NCBI RefSeq assembly: GCF_946478785.1
Contig: NZ_CAMLDD010000006.1
Span: 62,001 to 126,000 of the forward strand
Reading direction: 5' to 3'
Length of the DNA: 64,000 bases
Source: an uncultured Flavobacterium sp.
GTDB taxonomy: Bacteria > Bacteroidota > Bacteroidia > Flavobacteriales > Flavobacteriaceae
Below are positions 25,019 through 32,515 of the stretch, in pieces; the first letter of the stretch is position 1, and each line of letters opens with the position of its first letter. The position numbers and the translations under genes are program-made. Below the pieces are notes generated by a model. It made no database searches, was not told the DNA's origin, and was given only the letters and a program-made list of their open reading frames with translations.

Positions 25019-26326
25019 TTAATTTTTATTAAAGATTGTGTTGTACGATTTTGAAACACTTTTAAAAACCGTTTTCAGGTCATTAATTAAATCTTCGATA
25101 TCTTCAATTCCAACTGAAAGGCGAATCAAATCTTTTGAAACTCCAGTTTCCAGTTGCTCTTGATCTGTTAATTGCTGATGAGTGGTGCTGGCAGGATGAA
25201 TAATAAGTGATTTGGTATCCCCAATATTTGCTAAAAGAGAAAATAGCTTGGTTTCGTCAACTACTTTTTTGGCCGCTTCAAAACCTCCCTGCAAACCAAA
25301 AGTTATAATTCCGCTTTGACCTGCAGGCAAATATTCCTGAGCCAGGTCATAATATTTACTTGATTTCAAGCCTGGATAATTTACCCAAACCACTTCATCT
25401 TGTTTTTCTAACCATTCTGCTAAAGCCAAGGCATTTTCACTATGCTTTTTGATTCGGATAGGCAAGGTTTCCAATCCCTGAATAATCTGAAAAGCATTAA
25501 ACGGACTCAAAGCTGATCCAAAATCACGTAATCCTTCAATTCTTGCTTTTGCGATAAAGGCTGCATTTCCAAGTGCTTCATGATATACCAATCCGTGATA
25601 ACCGGCAGAAGGTTCTGTAAATTCAGGGAATTTTCCGTTGGACCAGTCAAAAGTTCCGGAGTCTATAATGACACCTCCCAATGAAGTTCCGTTTCCTGCA
25701 ATATATTTAGTCAATGAATGGATAACAATGTTGGCTCCATGTTCTATTGGCTTTAATAAATAAGAAGTAGCAACTGTATTATCTACAATAAAAGGTACTT
25801 TAAATTTTTTGGCTTCCGCCGAAATTGCTTTCAAGTCCAATACATCCAATTTTGGATTCCCTAGAGATTCTACAAAAAAAGCTTTCGTATTTTCTTTTGC
25901 TGCTTTTGTAAAGTTCTCAGCTTTTGAAGGATCTACAAAAGTGGTGGTAATTCCTAAACGAGGCAAAGTCACTTTTAAAAGATTGTATGTTCCGCCGTAC
26001 AAACTATTTGAAGCTACAATATGATCTCCCGCTTTTAGCAAAGTCAGAAAAGTGGTTGCAATTGCCGATGCTCCGGATGCTGTGACTACCGCCCCTATTC
26101 CGCCCTCTAAAGCCGCCAGTCTTTGCTCTAAAATATCGTTTGTTGGGTTGTTTAATCTCGTGTAAATAAATCCAGCTTCGGCTAAGCCAAATAAATTAGC
26201 CGCATGATCAGCATTGTTAAAGACATACGATGATGTCTGATAAATTGGTACCGCTCTGGTTCCATTATTTTTTGTTACGTCATGTCCTGCGTGTAGTGCG
26301 CTTGTCGCGAATTTTTGTGTACTCAT
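25019..26326 (-). CDS. metY: O-acetylhomoserine sulfhydrylase
   Basis: The 435-residue PLP enzyme condenses O-acetylhomoserine with sulfide to give homocysteine. It starts QKFATSALHAGHDVTKNNGTRAVPIYQTSSYVF-like, which is typical of MetY. It carries VDNTVATSYLLKPIEHGA and the PLP-lysine motif HSLTKYIAGNGTSLGG, and has the long insert (SGTFDWSNGKFPEFTEPS) that distinguishes MetY from MetZ and MetB. It follows the 56-residue small gene by 50 bp, downstream of two tandem leader-terminator units and a palindromic operator candidate. Sulfide supplied by the cys cluster is its substrate. Confidence 0.95.
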   Translation of the reverse strand: MSTQKFATSALHAGHDVTKNNGTRAVPIYQTSSYVFNNADHAANLFGLAEAGFIYTRLNNPTNDILEQRLAALEGGIGAVVTASGASAIATTFLTLLKAGDHIVASNSLYGGTYNLLKVTLPRLGITTTFVDPSKAENFTKAAKENTKAFFVESLGNPKLDVLDLKAISAEAKKFKVPFIVDNTVATSYLLKPIEHGANIVIHSLTKYIAGNGTSLGGVIIDSGTFDWSNGKFPEFTEPSAGYHGLVYHEALGNAAFIAKARIEGLRDFGSALSPFNAFQIIQGLETLPIRIKKHSENALALAEWLEKQDEVVWVNYPGLKSSKYYDLAQEYLPAGQSGIITFGLQGGFEAAKKVVDETKLFSLLANIGDTKSLIIHPASTTHQQLTDQEQLETGVSKDLIRLSVGIEDIEDLINDLKTVFKSVSKSYNTIFNKN

Positions 26327-26376
26327 GATTTTTTAGCTTTTAGTATTATTAATATTGTTGTTTAAATTTACTTTAT

Positions 26377-26547
26377 TTAAATGAAAAGATTCTCATTTTC
26401 AGCTGAATACATATGCGCCAGCAATGAATTTGTTTCTGTGGAATACAATTTCCCTTTTTGCAGATTTAAATTAGTTTTTTGAGTCTGAATTGTTCCAAAA
26501 ATATTTTTCGTTTTTATTATTTTTAAGATTCTATGTAGTGTTTTCAT
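26377..26547 (-). CDS. small protein, paralogue e of a two-member family (56 aa)
   Basis: The frame starts with ATG 26547 (MKTLHRILKIIKTKNIFG) and ends NSLLAHMYSAENENLFI. Its last 17 residues match the end of the 66-residue product of 24144-24344 at 12 positions, although the middle parts differ. It is basic at the N-terminus and acidic near the end. It sits 25 bp after attenuator terminator b and 50 bp before metY, so it is the first gene behind the attenuators. I find no known family. Conservation of two copies in equal positions argues that it is a real gene. Confidence 0.7.
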   Translation of the reverse strand: MKTLHRILKIIKTKNIFGTIQTQKTNLNLQKGKLYSTETNSLLAHMYSAENENLFI

Positions 26548-26571
26548 GATTTTAATTTTTAAGTAATGGAA

Positions 26572-26607
26572 ATAAAAAAGCCCTTTCGGATGACGGCCAA
26601 AAGGGCT
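26572..26607 (-). terminator. attenuator terminator b
   Basis: On the minus strand AGCCCTTTTGG and CCGAAAGGGCT pair around a short loop and are followed by TTTTTTATTT. It begins 34 bp after the stop of the Cys-rich leader peptide b. A smaller hairpin (TATAGT/ACTATA, about 26606-26623) precedes it. Its 3' arm CCGAAAG is copied in the last codons of the leader. Confidence 0.9.
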
Positions 26608-26640
26608 ATAGTAAGGAAACTATAACAAAGATTTTATCTT

Positions 26641-26697
26641 TCACTTTCGGCAACAGCAAATTGGAATGCACATCGGCATCTTACAACACATTATCAT
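26641..26697 (-). CDS. leader peptide b, Cys/Met-rich (18 aa)
   Basis: ATG at 26697 opens the peptide MIMCCKMPMCIPICCCRK, followed by TGA. Six of 18 residues are cysteine and four are methionine, far above chance for this AT-rich DNA. The last codons contain GCCGAAAG, which mimics the 3' arm of terminator b and can pair with CTTTTGGC in its 5' arm (one G-U pair). Stalling at the early Cys codons would leave this segment free and prevent termination, while full translation would cover it and allow termination. The controlled genes are the small gene at 26377 and metY. Cysteine shortage is the expected signal. Confidence 0.75.
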   Translation of the reverse strand: MIMCCKMPMCIPICCCRK

Positions 26698-26740
26698 TTT
26701 ATTTGCTACTGAATTATTCATTTGTTTTTATTTTTTTCAC

Positions 26741-26816
26741 CATGTAAGTGATATAAGTTCATTTAGCTTCTCTTTGAACACAAACTTATATTCTCTTATA
26801 TGAACTTATATGGTTT
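26741..26816. repeat. CCATATAAGTTCATATAAG inverted repeat
   Basis: Words of ACTTATAT and ATATAAGT form an imperfect inverted repeat between leader a's terminator and leader b. The outer arms are CCATGTAAGTGATATAAG on one side and CTTATATGAACTTATATGG on the other. I recognise this as a frequent flavobacterial intergenic repeat. It is transcribed between the two attenuators. Confidence 0.65.
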
Positions 26817-26844
26817 AATTTTTTTTATTCTTCAATTTAAAGTC

Positions 26845-26873
26845 AAAAAAAAACCTCCGCAAATTGCAGAGGT
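26845..26873 (-). terminator. attenuator terminator a
   Basis: ACCTC-n-GCAA and TTGC-n-GAGGT pair with a minimal loop. On the minus strand a run of nine T follows. It starts 24 bp after the stop of leader peptide a. CTTCCGCA in the leader could pair with the TGCGGAGG arm. Confidence 0.88.
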
Positions 26874-26896
26874 CTTATTGTTATTTAGGTTAGATA

Positions 26897-26965
26897 CTAA
26901 ACAATAGTGTGCCCTGCGGAAGTTTCCCACATCATACAGCACATATTTTTAATAACTAAATTCAT
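26897..26965 (-). CDS. leader peptide a with Cys-Cys-Met-Met-Trp (22 aa)
   Basis: ATG at 26965 opens a 22-codon frame, MNLVIKNMCCMMWETS followed by six more residues and TAG. The run CCMM in the middle is followed directly by a strong terminator. Directly after these codons, CTTCCGCA can pair with the 3' arm of the terminator, giving a possible antiterminator if ribosomes stall at Cys or Met codons. It is the first element after the promoter and palindrome region at 27037-27059. The frame continues open upstream without a plausible start; I take the ATG as the real start. Confidence 0.65.
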   Translation of the reverse strand: MNLVIKNMCCMMWETSAGHTIV

Positions 26966-27036
26966 TTTTCTAATTGTTTTGTTTTGCAAATTTGAGAACT
27001 TTTTTTGAAACCACCAAATAAAAAGCAAATTAATTT

Positions 27037-27059
27037 CTATTACCCTATCAGAATAGTAT
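27037..27059. promoter_or_regulatory. palindromic operator candidate upstream of the metY leaders
   Basis: This 23-bp site begins CTATTACCCTATC, exactly like the site at 15719-15741, and agrees at 18 of 23 positions overall. The second half (AGAATAGTAT) keeps the TAnTA word. It lies about 70 bp upstream of leader peptide a and overlaps the region just upstream of TTAATTTGC (27026-27034), a possible -7 box. A common regulator of the cys cluster and metY is the simplest reading. Confidence 0.55.
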
Positions 27060-27105
27060 GGTATGTTAAATTTATGGTTATAAAATAAAAAACATATAAC
27101 TTTAA

Positions 27106-27135
27106 TTTGCAAATCAAAATGGTTTTGTACTTTTG
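27106..27135 (+). promoter_or_regulatory. promoter of metK
   Basis: TTTG at 27106-27109 and TACTTTTG at 27128-27135 match the Bacteroidetes -33 and -7 boxes with 18 bp between them. Transcription would start near 27140, a few bases before the SAM-II-like element. Confidence 0.75.
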
Positions 27136-27146
27136 CACCCGAATAC

Positions 27147-27245
27147 AGAGGAAAAATTTGAACTGATTGCAACCTCTTCATAATGAAATGGTTCGTTATG
27201 AATGCTGAAAATTGATTTCAGTAGTAAAAAATGCTAAAGCAGGAA
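27147..27245 (+). promoter_or_regulatory. SAM-II-like riboswitch of metK
   Basis: The order of conserved parts follows SAM-II: helix AGAGG (27147-27151) with CCTCT (27173-27177), a loop with TTTGAACTGATTGCAA, and a 3' segment AAAATGCTAAAGCAGG that forms the pseudoknot. Two small hairpins (CATAA/TTATG and CTGAAA/TTTCAG) are inserted in the connecting loop. SAM-II elements are best known from alphaproteobacterial metA and metX leaders. A hairpin GCTAAAG/CTTTAGC followed by CTTTTTC (27233-27264) overlaps the pseudoknot arm and cannot form at the same time. Confidence 0.8.
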
Positions 27246-27305
27246 CTCTCCTTTAGCCTTTTTCAGCAATTATTTCCTCGCTTAATTTTAATTTAATACA
27301 TTATT

Positions 27306-28556
27306 ATGGCTTATTTATTTACGTCAGAATCTGTTAGTGAAGGGCATCCGGACAAAGTTGCAGATCAAATTTCGGATGCATTAATTGATAATTTCTTAGC
27401 ATTTGATGCTGACTCAAAAGTAGCATGCGAAACTTTAGTTACAACTGGTCAGGTAATTTTGGCCGGAGAAGTAAAATCGAATACTTATCTTGATGTACAG
27501 CAAATCGCTCGTGAAGTAATCCGTAAAATTGGATATACCAAAAGTGAGTACATGTTTGAAGCAAATTCTTGTGGAATTTTATCGGCAATTCACGAACAAT
27601 CTGCTGATATCAATCAGGGTGTTGACAGAGCTAAGCCAGAAGAACAAGGTGCTGGTGACCAGGGAATGATGTTTGGTTACGCTACAAACGAAACCGAAAA
27701 CTACATGCCATTGGCACTTGATTTATCTCATAAATTATTACAGGAATTAGCCATTTTAAGACGTGAAAATAATGAAATCACTTATTTACGTCCCGATGCT
27801 AAATCTCAGGTAACTTTAGAATATAGCGACGATAACAAACCGACTCGTATTGATGCGATTGTAATCTCAACTCAACACGATGATTTTGATGAAGAAGCTA
27901 CAATGTTAGCGAAAATCAAAAAGGATATTATCGAAATTTTGATTCCGAGAATCATCGCAAAAAATCCAGCTCACGCTCATTTATTCAATGATAAAATCAA
28001 CTACCACATTAACCCAACAGGAAAATTCGTTATTGGAGGACCTCACGGAGATACTGGTTTAACAGGAAGAAAAATTATTGTAGATACATACGGTGGAAAA
28101 GGAGCTCACGGTGGTGGTGCTTTTTCTGGAAAAGACCCAAGTAAAGTAGACCGAAGTGCTGCTTACGCTACACGCCATATCGCTAAAAACTTAGTTGCTG
28201 CAGGTGTTGCTGACGAAATTCTTGTACAGGTTTCTTACGCAATTGGAGTTGCTCAGCCAATGGGTATTTTCATTGAAACATACGGAACTTCAAAAGTAAA
28301 TTTAACGAACGGTGAAATTGCTAAAAAAGTAGAGGAGCTATTCGATATGCGTCCTTACTTTATCGAGCAACGTTTAAAATTAAGAAACCCAATTTATAGC
28401 GAAACTGCTGCTTACGGACACATGGGACGTAAACCAGAGGTTGTTACTAAAACTTTTTCTGCTCCGGGAGGACATTTAAAAACAGTTACTGTTGAATTGT
28501 TTACCTGGGAAAAACTTGATTTTGTAGACAAGGTAAAAGCTGCTTTTGGACTTTAA
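27306..28556 (+). CDS. metK: methionine adenosyltransferase (SAM synthetase)
   Basis: The 416-residue enzyme makes SAM from methionine and ATP. It has the N-terminal [19 protein letters not shown] with the ATP-binding His, [12 protein letters not shown] in the middle, and the P-loop-like [18 protein letters not shown]. Length and order are standard. It is transcribed from its own promoter, opposite to the metY array, and is preceded by the SAM-II-like element, so the end product probably controls its own synthase. A terminator follows at 28619-28655. Confidence 0.97.
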   Translation: MAYLFTSESVSEGHPDKVADQISDALIDNFLAFDADSKVACETLVTTGQVILAGEVKSNTYLDVQQIAREVIRKIGYTKSEYMFEANSCGILSAIHEQSADINQGVDRAKPEEQGAGDQGMMFGYATNETENYMPLALDLSHKLLQELAILRRENNEITYLRPDAKSQVTLEYSDDNKPTRIDAIVISTQHDDFDEEATMLAKIKKDIIEILIPRIIAKNPAHAHLFNDKINYHINPTGKFVIGGPHGDTGLTGRKIIVDTYGGKGAHGGGAFSGKDPSKVDRSAAYATRHIAKNLVAAGVADEILVQVSYAIGVAQPMGIFIETYGTSKVNLTNGEIAKKVEELFDMRPYFIEQRLKLRNPIYSETAAYGHMGRKPEVVTKTFSAPGGHLKTVTVELFTWEKLDFVDKVKAAFGL

Positions 28557-28618
28557 TTTTAATTCAAACGAATATTAATTCTTAGACTAAGTCCATTTTT
28601 TAATCTTACTTATAACAT

Positions 28619-28655
28619 CCCCGATTTCTATTCATTTAGACTTCGGGGTTTTTAT
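28619..28655 (+). terminator. terminator of metK
   Basis: CCCCGA (28619-28624) and TCGGGG (28643-28648) form a stem followed by TTTTTATTT. Confidence 0.85.
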
Positions 28656-28707
28656 TTGGTTATTAGACTGTATTTGCTTTTCTTTAATGCAAAAATAATC
28701 TATCAGG

Positions 28708-30480
28708 ATGAGCAAATTTCCATCGTTTCAAAACGTATTAAACGCAATACAAAAAACAGTTCTTAGATTTCCTTTAGAAGTTTTAACTGCCATTATCGGG
28801 ACTATTCTTGCTATTATTCTTAATGAAATAAAGTATGATAATCCTGATAGAGCGTTTTATGAAAAAGCTTTGATGAGTTCTTCACTCTGCCTTGTTCTTT
28901 TTCTTTCTCTCAGTTTATTTTTTCTTAGTTCGAACAAAAAACCAATTTTACGTTTTATTACAAGCTTAATACTTGGCTCCTTAATTGTTGCTTTTATATT
29001 TAGTTTCAGAGAAAAAATAACACAAACAGAATTTCAGCAGTTTTTTGTTCTCAATATTGCATTACATTTATTGGTGTCGTTTGCCGGATTTTTGCCAAAA
29101 AAGTACAATCAGGAAGAATTTTGGGAGTTTAACAAACAGCTTTTCCTCAGAATTTTAACCTCTGGTTTATATAGTGTTGTTTTGTATGGTGGTTTGGCTT
29201 TGGCTATTTTAGCGGTCGAAAAACTATTTAAATTTGACTTTTACAATAATATATACCTGTATATCTTTTTCACCATTTCAGGTATTTTTAATACCATTTT
29301 CTTTTTAAGCGGAGTTCCAGAAATAAATGATGAAGAAATTCCTCTTCAATTAAATTATCCAAAAGGACTTAAAAACTTTACGCAATATGTTTTATTACCT
29401 TTAATAAGTCTTTATCTGATAATTTTAATTTGTTACGAAGCCAAAATCCTCGTTACGTTATCATTACCAGTTGGATGGGTTTCGTACCTTGTTTTAGCAT
29501 TTGCCATTACCGGAATCCTTTCATTTTTACTCGTTCATCCAATCGCAAATGAAAACGGAAACCTTTGGATGCGAACTTTTAACCGCTGGTTTTACTTTTT
29601 ATTAATTCCGTTATTAGCTTTATTATTCTGGGCTATTTTATACCGAATTAATCTTTACGGATTTACGCACGAACGTTATTATGTGCTGCTGTTGTCGATT
29701 TGGCTTGCGGTTGTTGTCGCGTATTTTTTAATTCGAAAACAGCCTAAAATCAAATTCATTCCTATAAGTATGTGCATCGCCGGATTGTTTTCTATTGTTG
29801 GTCCGCAAAGTGCTGATTCTGTTTCAAAATATAGTCAGTTGTCCCGATTTGAAAATTATCTTCAAAAAACTGATAAAAAACTAACGTTTGAACAAGAACA
29901 GGAATTAAGCAGTATTGTTGCTTTTTTAGATAAAAATTACGGTTTTGAAGTTATGCTGCCTTATGCTGATAAAAAATTAGATAAGCTTTATAAAAAAGAT
30001 AAAGACCCAGGGATAAATCAGATCATGGAAAGCTTAGGTTTCAAATATCGATCTGAATATGCACGCAGAGATGATGCAAACGATTCTTTCAACTACTATT
30101 ACTATGAAAACGATAACAATGTCGTGGCTAATATTCATGGCTACGATTTCATGTTCACTATAAATCAATATAATTCTTTTCAATGTAATAACTGTGTCAC
30201 TGTTGAAAATAAAATATTCTCCATAAAAGCAAAATCTACAGATTACGGTCAGGATTTACAAATTAACGAAGATATAATCCCTCTTAAAATAAATGATTTT
30301 ATAAATGCCGATCGTCGATTTAAAAATAATCCAAGTCAGGATGAAAAAATTGAACAAAGAATCGAAAGCTCAAAATACACTATTTTAATGACTTACATAA
30401 GTGCCAATGGTATAATTGAAAAGAATAAAAAATCTCCCATAAATTACCAAATAAAAGTAATGGTTGGTATTAAAAAATAA
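28708..30480 (+). CDS. DUF4153 domain membrane protein
   Basis: The 590-residue protein has at least ten hydrophobic segments in residues 20-375 followed by a soluble C-terminal domain of about 200 residues. The start FPLEVLTAIIGTILAIIL and the LWMRTFNRWFYFLLIPLLALLFWAILYRINLYGFTHERYY region are typical of DUF4153 proteins. The family has no established function. The gene stands alone between two terminators, and nothing nearby explains it. Confidence 0.85.
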   Translation: MSKFPSFQNVLNAIQKTVLRFPLEVLTAIIGTILAIILNEIKYDNPDRAFYEKALMSSSLCLVLFLSLSLFFLSSNKKPILRFITSLILGSLIVAFIFSFREKITQTEFQQFFVLNIALHLLVSFAGFLPKKYNQEEFWEFNKQLFLRILTSGLYSVVLYGGLALAILAVEKLFKFDFYNNIYLYIFFTISGIFNTIFFLSGVPEINDEEIPLQLNYPKGLKNFTQYVLLPLISLYLIILICYEAKILVTLSLPVGWVSYLVLAFAITGILSFLLVHPIANENGNLWMRTFNRWFYFLLIPLLALLFWAILYRINLYGFTHERYYVLLLSIWLAVVVAYFLIRKQPKIKFIPISMCIAGLFSIVGPQSADSVSKYSQLSRFENYLQKTDKKLTFEQEQELSSIVAFLDKNYGFEVMLPYADKKLDKLYKKDKDPGINQIMESLGFKYRSEYARRDDANDSFNYYYYENDNNVVANIHGYDFMFTINQYNSFQCNNCVTVENKIFSIKAKSTDYGQDLQINEDIIPLKINDFINADRRFKNNPSQDEKIEQRIESSKYTILMTYISANGIIEKNKKSPINYQIKVMVGIKK

Positions 30481-30485
30481 AAAAA

Positions 30486-30528
30486 GAACCCGGCAAGATT
30501 TTACTTTTGCCGGGTGTTTGGTTTTTGA
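30486..30528 (+). terminator. terminator of the DUF4153 gene
   Basis: ACCCGGCAA and TTGCCGGGT form a strong stem around GATTTTACTT, followed by a T/G-rich tail. It lies a few bases after the stop codon. Confidence 0.85.
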
Positions 30529-30677
30529 CTCATAAACTGCCATTTACTGAAAATACTTTACCTGATTAAAAGCGAGTGTTAACAGGAAATAATATGCTGT
30601 TTTTTTCATTGATTTTCTTTTAAATTGAACAAATCCGATAAAACTTACATTCAAATGTGTTATTAATTTTAATATGG

Positions 30678-30827
30678 CTATCCGTTACTTGTACAACTTT
30701 GAGAATGGGACACGGATGACACGGATTTAAACCGATAAAAACGGATTTTTATAGTAATAGCAGCGAAAATCCGTCTAATCTGTGTCATCTGCGTCCTTCA
30801 TTGGACATTAGTCCGCTTAGCGGATAG
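30678..30827. repeat. nested inverted repeat, GACACGGATGACACGGATTT type
   Basis: The inner arms are 30709-30745 (GACACGGATGACACGGATTT) and 30766-30796 (AAAATCCGTCTAATCTGTGTC). The outer arms are CTATCCG (30678-30684) and CGGATAG (30821-30827). This is a dispersed flavobacterial repeat; a short relative lies at 20280-20325. The 527-bp stretch from 30481 to 31007 holds no gene besides it and the terminator. Confidence 0.75.
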
Positions 30828-31007
30828 TCATAAATTTTAAAATACTGAAAGTCAAATATGTCAACACCACTTAGATATAGACAAATAGGGTATTGCTTAG
30901 ACTATTAGAATCCTGAAAGTTTAAAAGTCAAATTCAGCTAAAAATCTATTTAAAACAGCTTCATTCTATAGTTTTTTGTAATTTGGCTTTTCAGAAACCA
31001 ATTTCAA

Positions 31008-31820
31008 ATGATTCAAACAGCACGCAAAATTTTATTTCTTTTTATTTTCTGTTCTTTCTCAGCGGTTTTTGCACAAAATCAAAAGAAAACCCCAATTCCG
31101 GTTTCCCATTTTACTATTGATGCAGATGAATTTTTAGGTTATGATTCTTTTGGATTTTCTTATCATATAAAAAACAATGTATTCAGCAAAGTAAAAGGAA
31201 AAGAATTTTTTGAGTATAAAAATGTCTCGTTAGGAAAAATTACTAAAACCGATATCTTAAATCCTCTGAAAATAGTTTTGTTTTATGAAGATTTCAATAG
31301 TGCAGTTTTGCTTGACAACCAATTAAATAAAATTACAGAGATTAATTTTTCTCAAAATAACATTCCTATTGTTGTTACTGCGATAGGCATGTCAACCCAA
31401 AATCAATTATGGCTTTACAATTCCCTGAATCAGCAAATAGGACTTTTCGATTATTTAAAAAATGAATATAAGACGGTTTCTACTCCATTGACAGAAAATA
31501 TTAAATTTTACCAAACCGATTTTAATACTTTTTATTGGATTGATGAAAAAAACAATTGGTTTTCCTGTGATATCTTCGGAAAAACAACTGACTTGGGAAA
31601 AGTTCCTGAATTTGATAATATCGAGATTTTAGGTCCAAAACAATATATCTTCAGCCGGGCTAATTTGCTGTATTTTAAAGACATTAATAAGGATGGATCT
31701 GAAACAGTTTCTGAAATTGAAACTTTAGAAAAATCATTAAATAAATTTTATTACAAAGACCAAATTTTATCTATTTTTACAGCTAAAGAAATTACCAATT
31801 ATAAAATCGTAATACCGTAA
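31008..31820 (+). CDS. secreted hypothetical protein upstream of dNK
   Basis: The 270-residue protein has a signal peptide (ILFLFIFCSFSAVFAQ, cleavage near residue 23) and no recognisable domain. The mature part contains short strand-like segments around repeated ILxxxL and aromatic motifs, such as NQLWLYNSLNQQIGLFDY, reminiscent of beta-propeller blades; this is a guess. The stop overlaps the ATG of the kinase gene by one base (TAATG), so the two are translationally coupled. In flavobacteria this pair is commonly found together. Confidence 0.75.
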   Translation: MIQTARKILFLFIFCSFSAVFAQNQKKTPIPVSHFTIDADEFLGYDSFGFSYHIKNNVFSKVKGKEFFEYKNVSLGKITKTDILNPLKIVLFYEDFNSAVLLDNQLNKITEINFSQNNIPIVVTAIGMSTQNQLWLYNSLNQQIGLFDYLKNEYKTVSTPLTENIKFYQTDFNTFYWIDEKNNWFSCDIFGKTTDLGKVPEFDNIEILGPKQYIFSRANLLYFKDINKDGSETVSEIETLEKSLNKFYYKDQILSIFTAKEITNYKIVIP

Positions 31821-32434
31821 TGCACATAGCAATAGCAGGGAATATAGGCGCTGGAAAAACAACCTTGACAAAATTACTGGCTAAACATTTTAAATGGGAA
31901 CCCCATTATGAAGATGTTGTCGATAATCCGTATCTGGATGATTTTTACCATCAAATGGAACGTTGGTCATTTAATCTGCAGATTTACTTTTTAAACAGCA
32001 GATTTCGTCAGGTACAGCAAATTCGTGAAAGCGGAAAAAAAATCATTCAGGACAGAACAATTTACGAAGATGCTTATATTTTCGCTCCCAATTTATATTC
32101 GATGGGATTAATGACAAGCCGTGATTTTGAAAATTACACCTCCTTGTTTGAGTTAATGGAATCATTGGTAAAAGCCCCAGATTTATTGATTTACTTAAGA
32201 AGTTCTATTCCGAATTTAGTGGGACAGATTCATAAACGCGGACGCGAGTACGAAAACTCTATTTCGATTGATTATCTAAGCCGCCTGAACGAAAGGTACG
32301 AAGCCTGGGTTCAGACTTATACTAAAGGGAAACTATTGATTATTGATGTTGACAATATCAATTTTGTTGATAATCCCGAAGATTTAGGAAACATCATTAA
32401 CAGAATTGATGCTGAATTGAATGGATTGTTTTAA
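31820..32434 (+). CDS. deoxynucleoside kinase
   Basis: The 204-residue kinase salvages deoxynucleosides by 5'-phosphorylation. It has the P-loop IAGNIGAGKTTLTKL at about residues 4-18, the substrate-site ERW and DRTIYEDAYIFA motifs, and the LID arginines in HKRGREYE. It belongs to the dCK/dGK family, and deoxyadenosine or deoxycytidine are the usual substrates in bacteria. It overlaps the secreted hypothetical gene by one base and ends before a terminator. Confidence 0.92.
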   Translation: MHIAIAGNIGAGKTTLTKLLAKHFKWEPHYEDVVDNPYLDDFYHQMERWSFNLQIYFLNSRFRQVQQIRESGKKIIQDRTIYEDAYIFAPNLYSMGLMTSRDFENYTSLFELMESLVKAPDLLIYLRSSIPNLVGQIHKRGREYENSISIDYLSRLNERYEAWVQTYTKGKLLIIDVDNINFVDNPEDLGNIINRIDAELNGLF

Positions 32435-32467
32435 TCTAAATTCAAAATTCATTCAAAAAAATAAATT

Positions 32468-32500
32468 TTAAATCCTGAGCTTTCAGGATTTTTTTATTTC
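32468..32500 (+). terminator. terminator of the kinase gene
   Basis: AAATCCTGA and TCAGGATTT form a stem around GCTT and are followed by TTTTATTT. Confidence 0.85.
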
Positions 32501-32515
32501 AATCTATAATAAAAT

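Noticed and set aside
26327..26830. possible third SAM-I riboswitch upstream of metY
   Set aside because: I searched the minus strand for the GAGGGA and AGCAACC core and found none. The conserved structures here are leader-terminator units.
26897..27181. 94-codon minus-strand open frame covering the metY leader region
   Set aside because: Only its last 22 codons after ATG 26965 make sense as a leader peptide. The upstream part covers the metK promoter and the operator candidate, has no ATG near its beginning and has non-coding composition.
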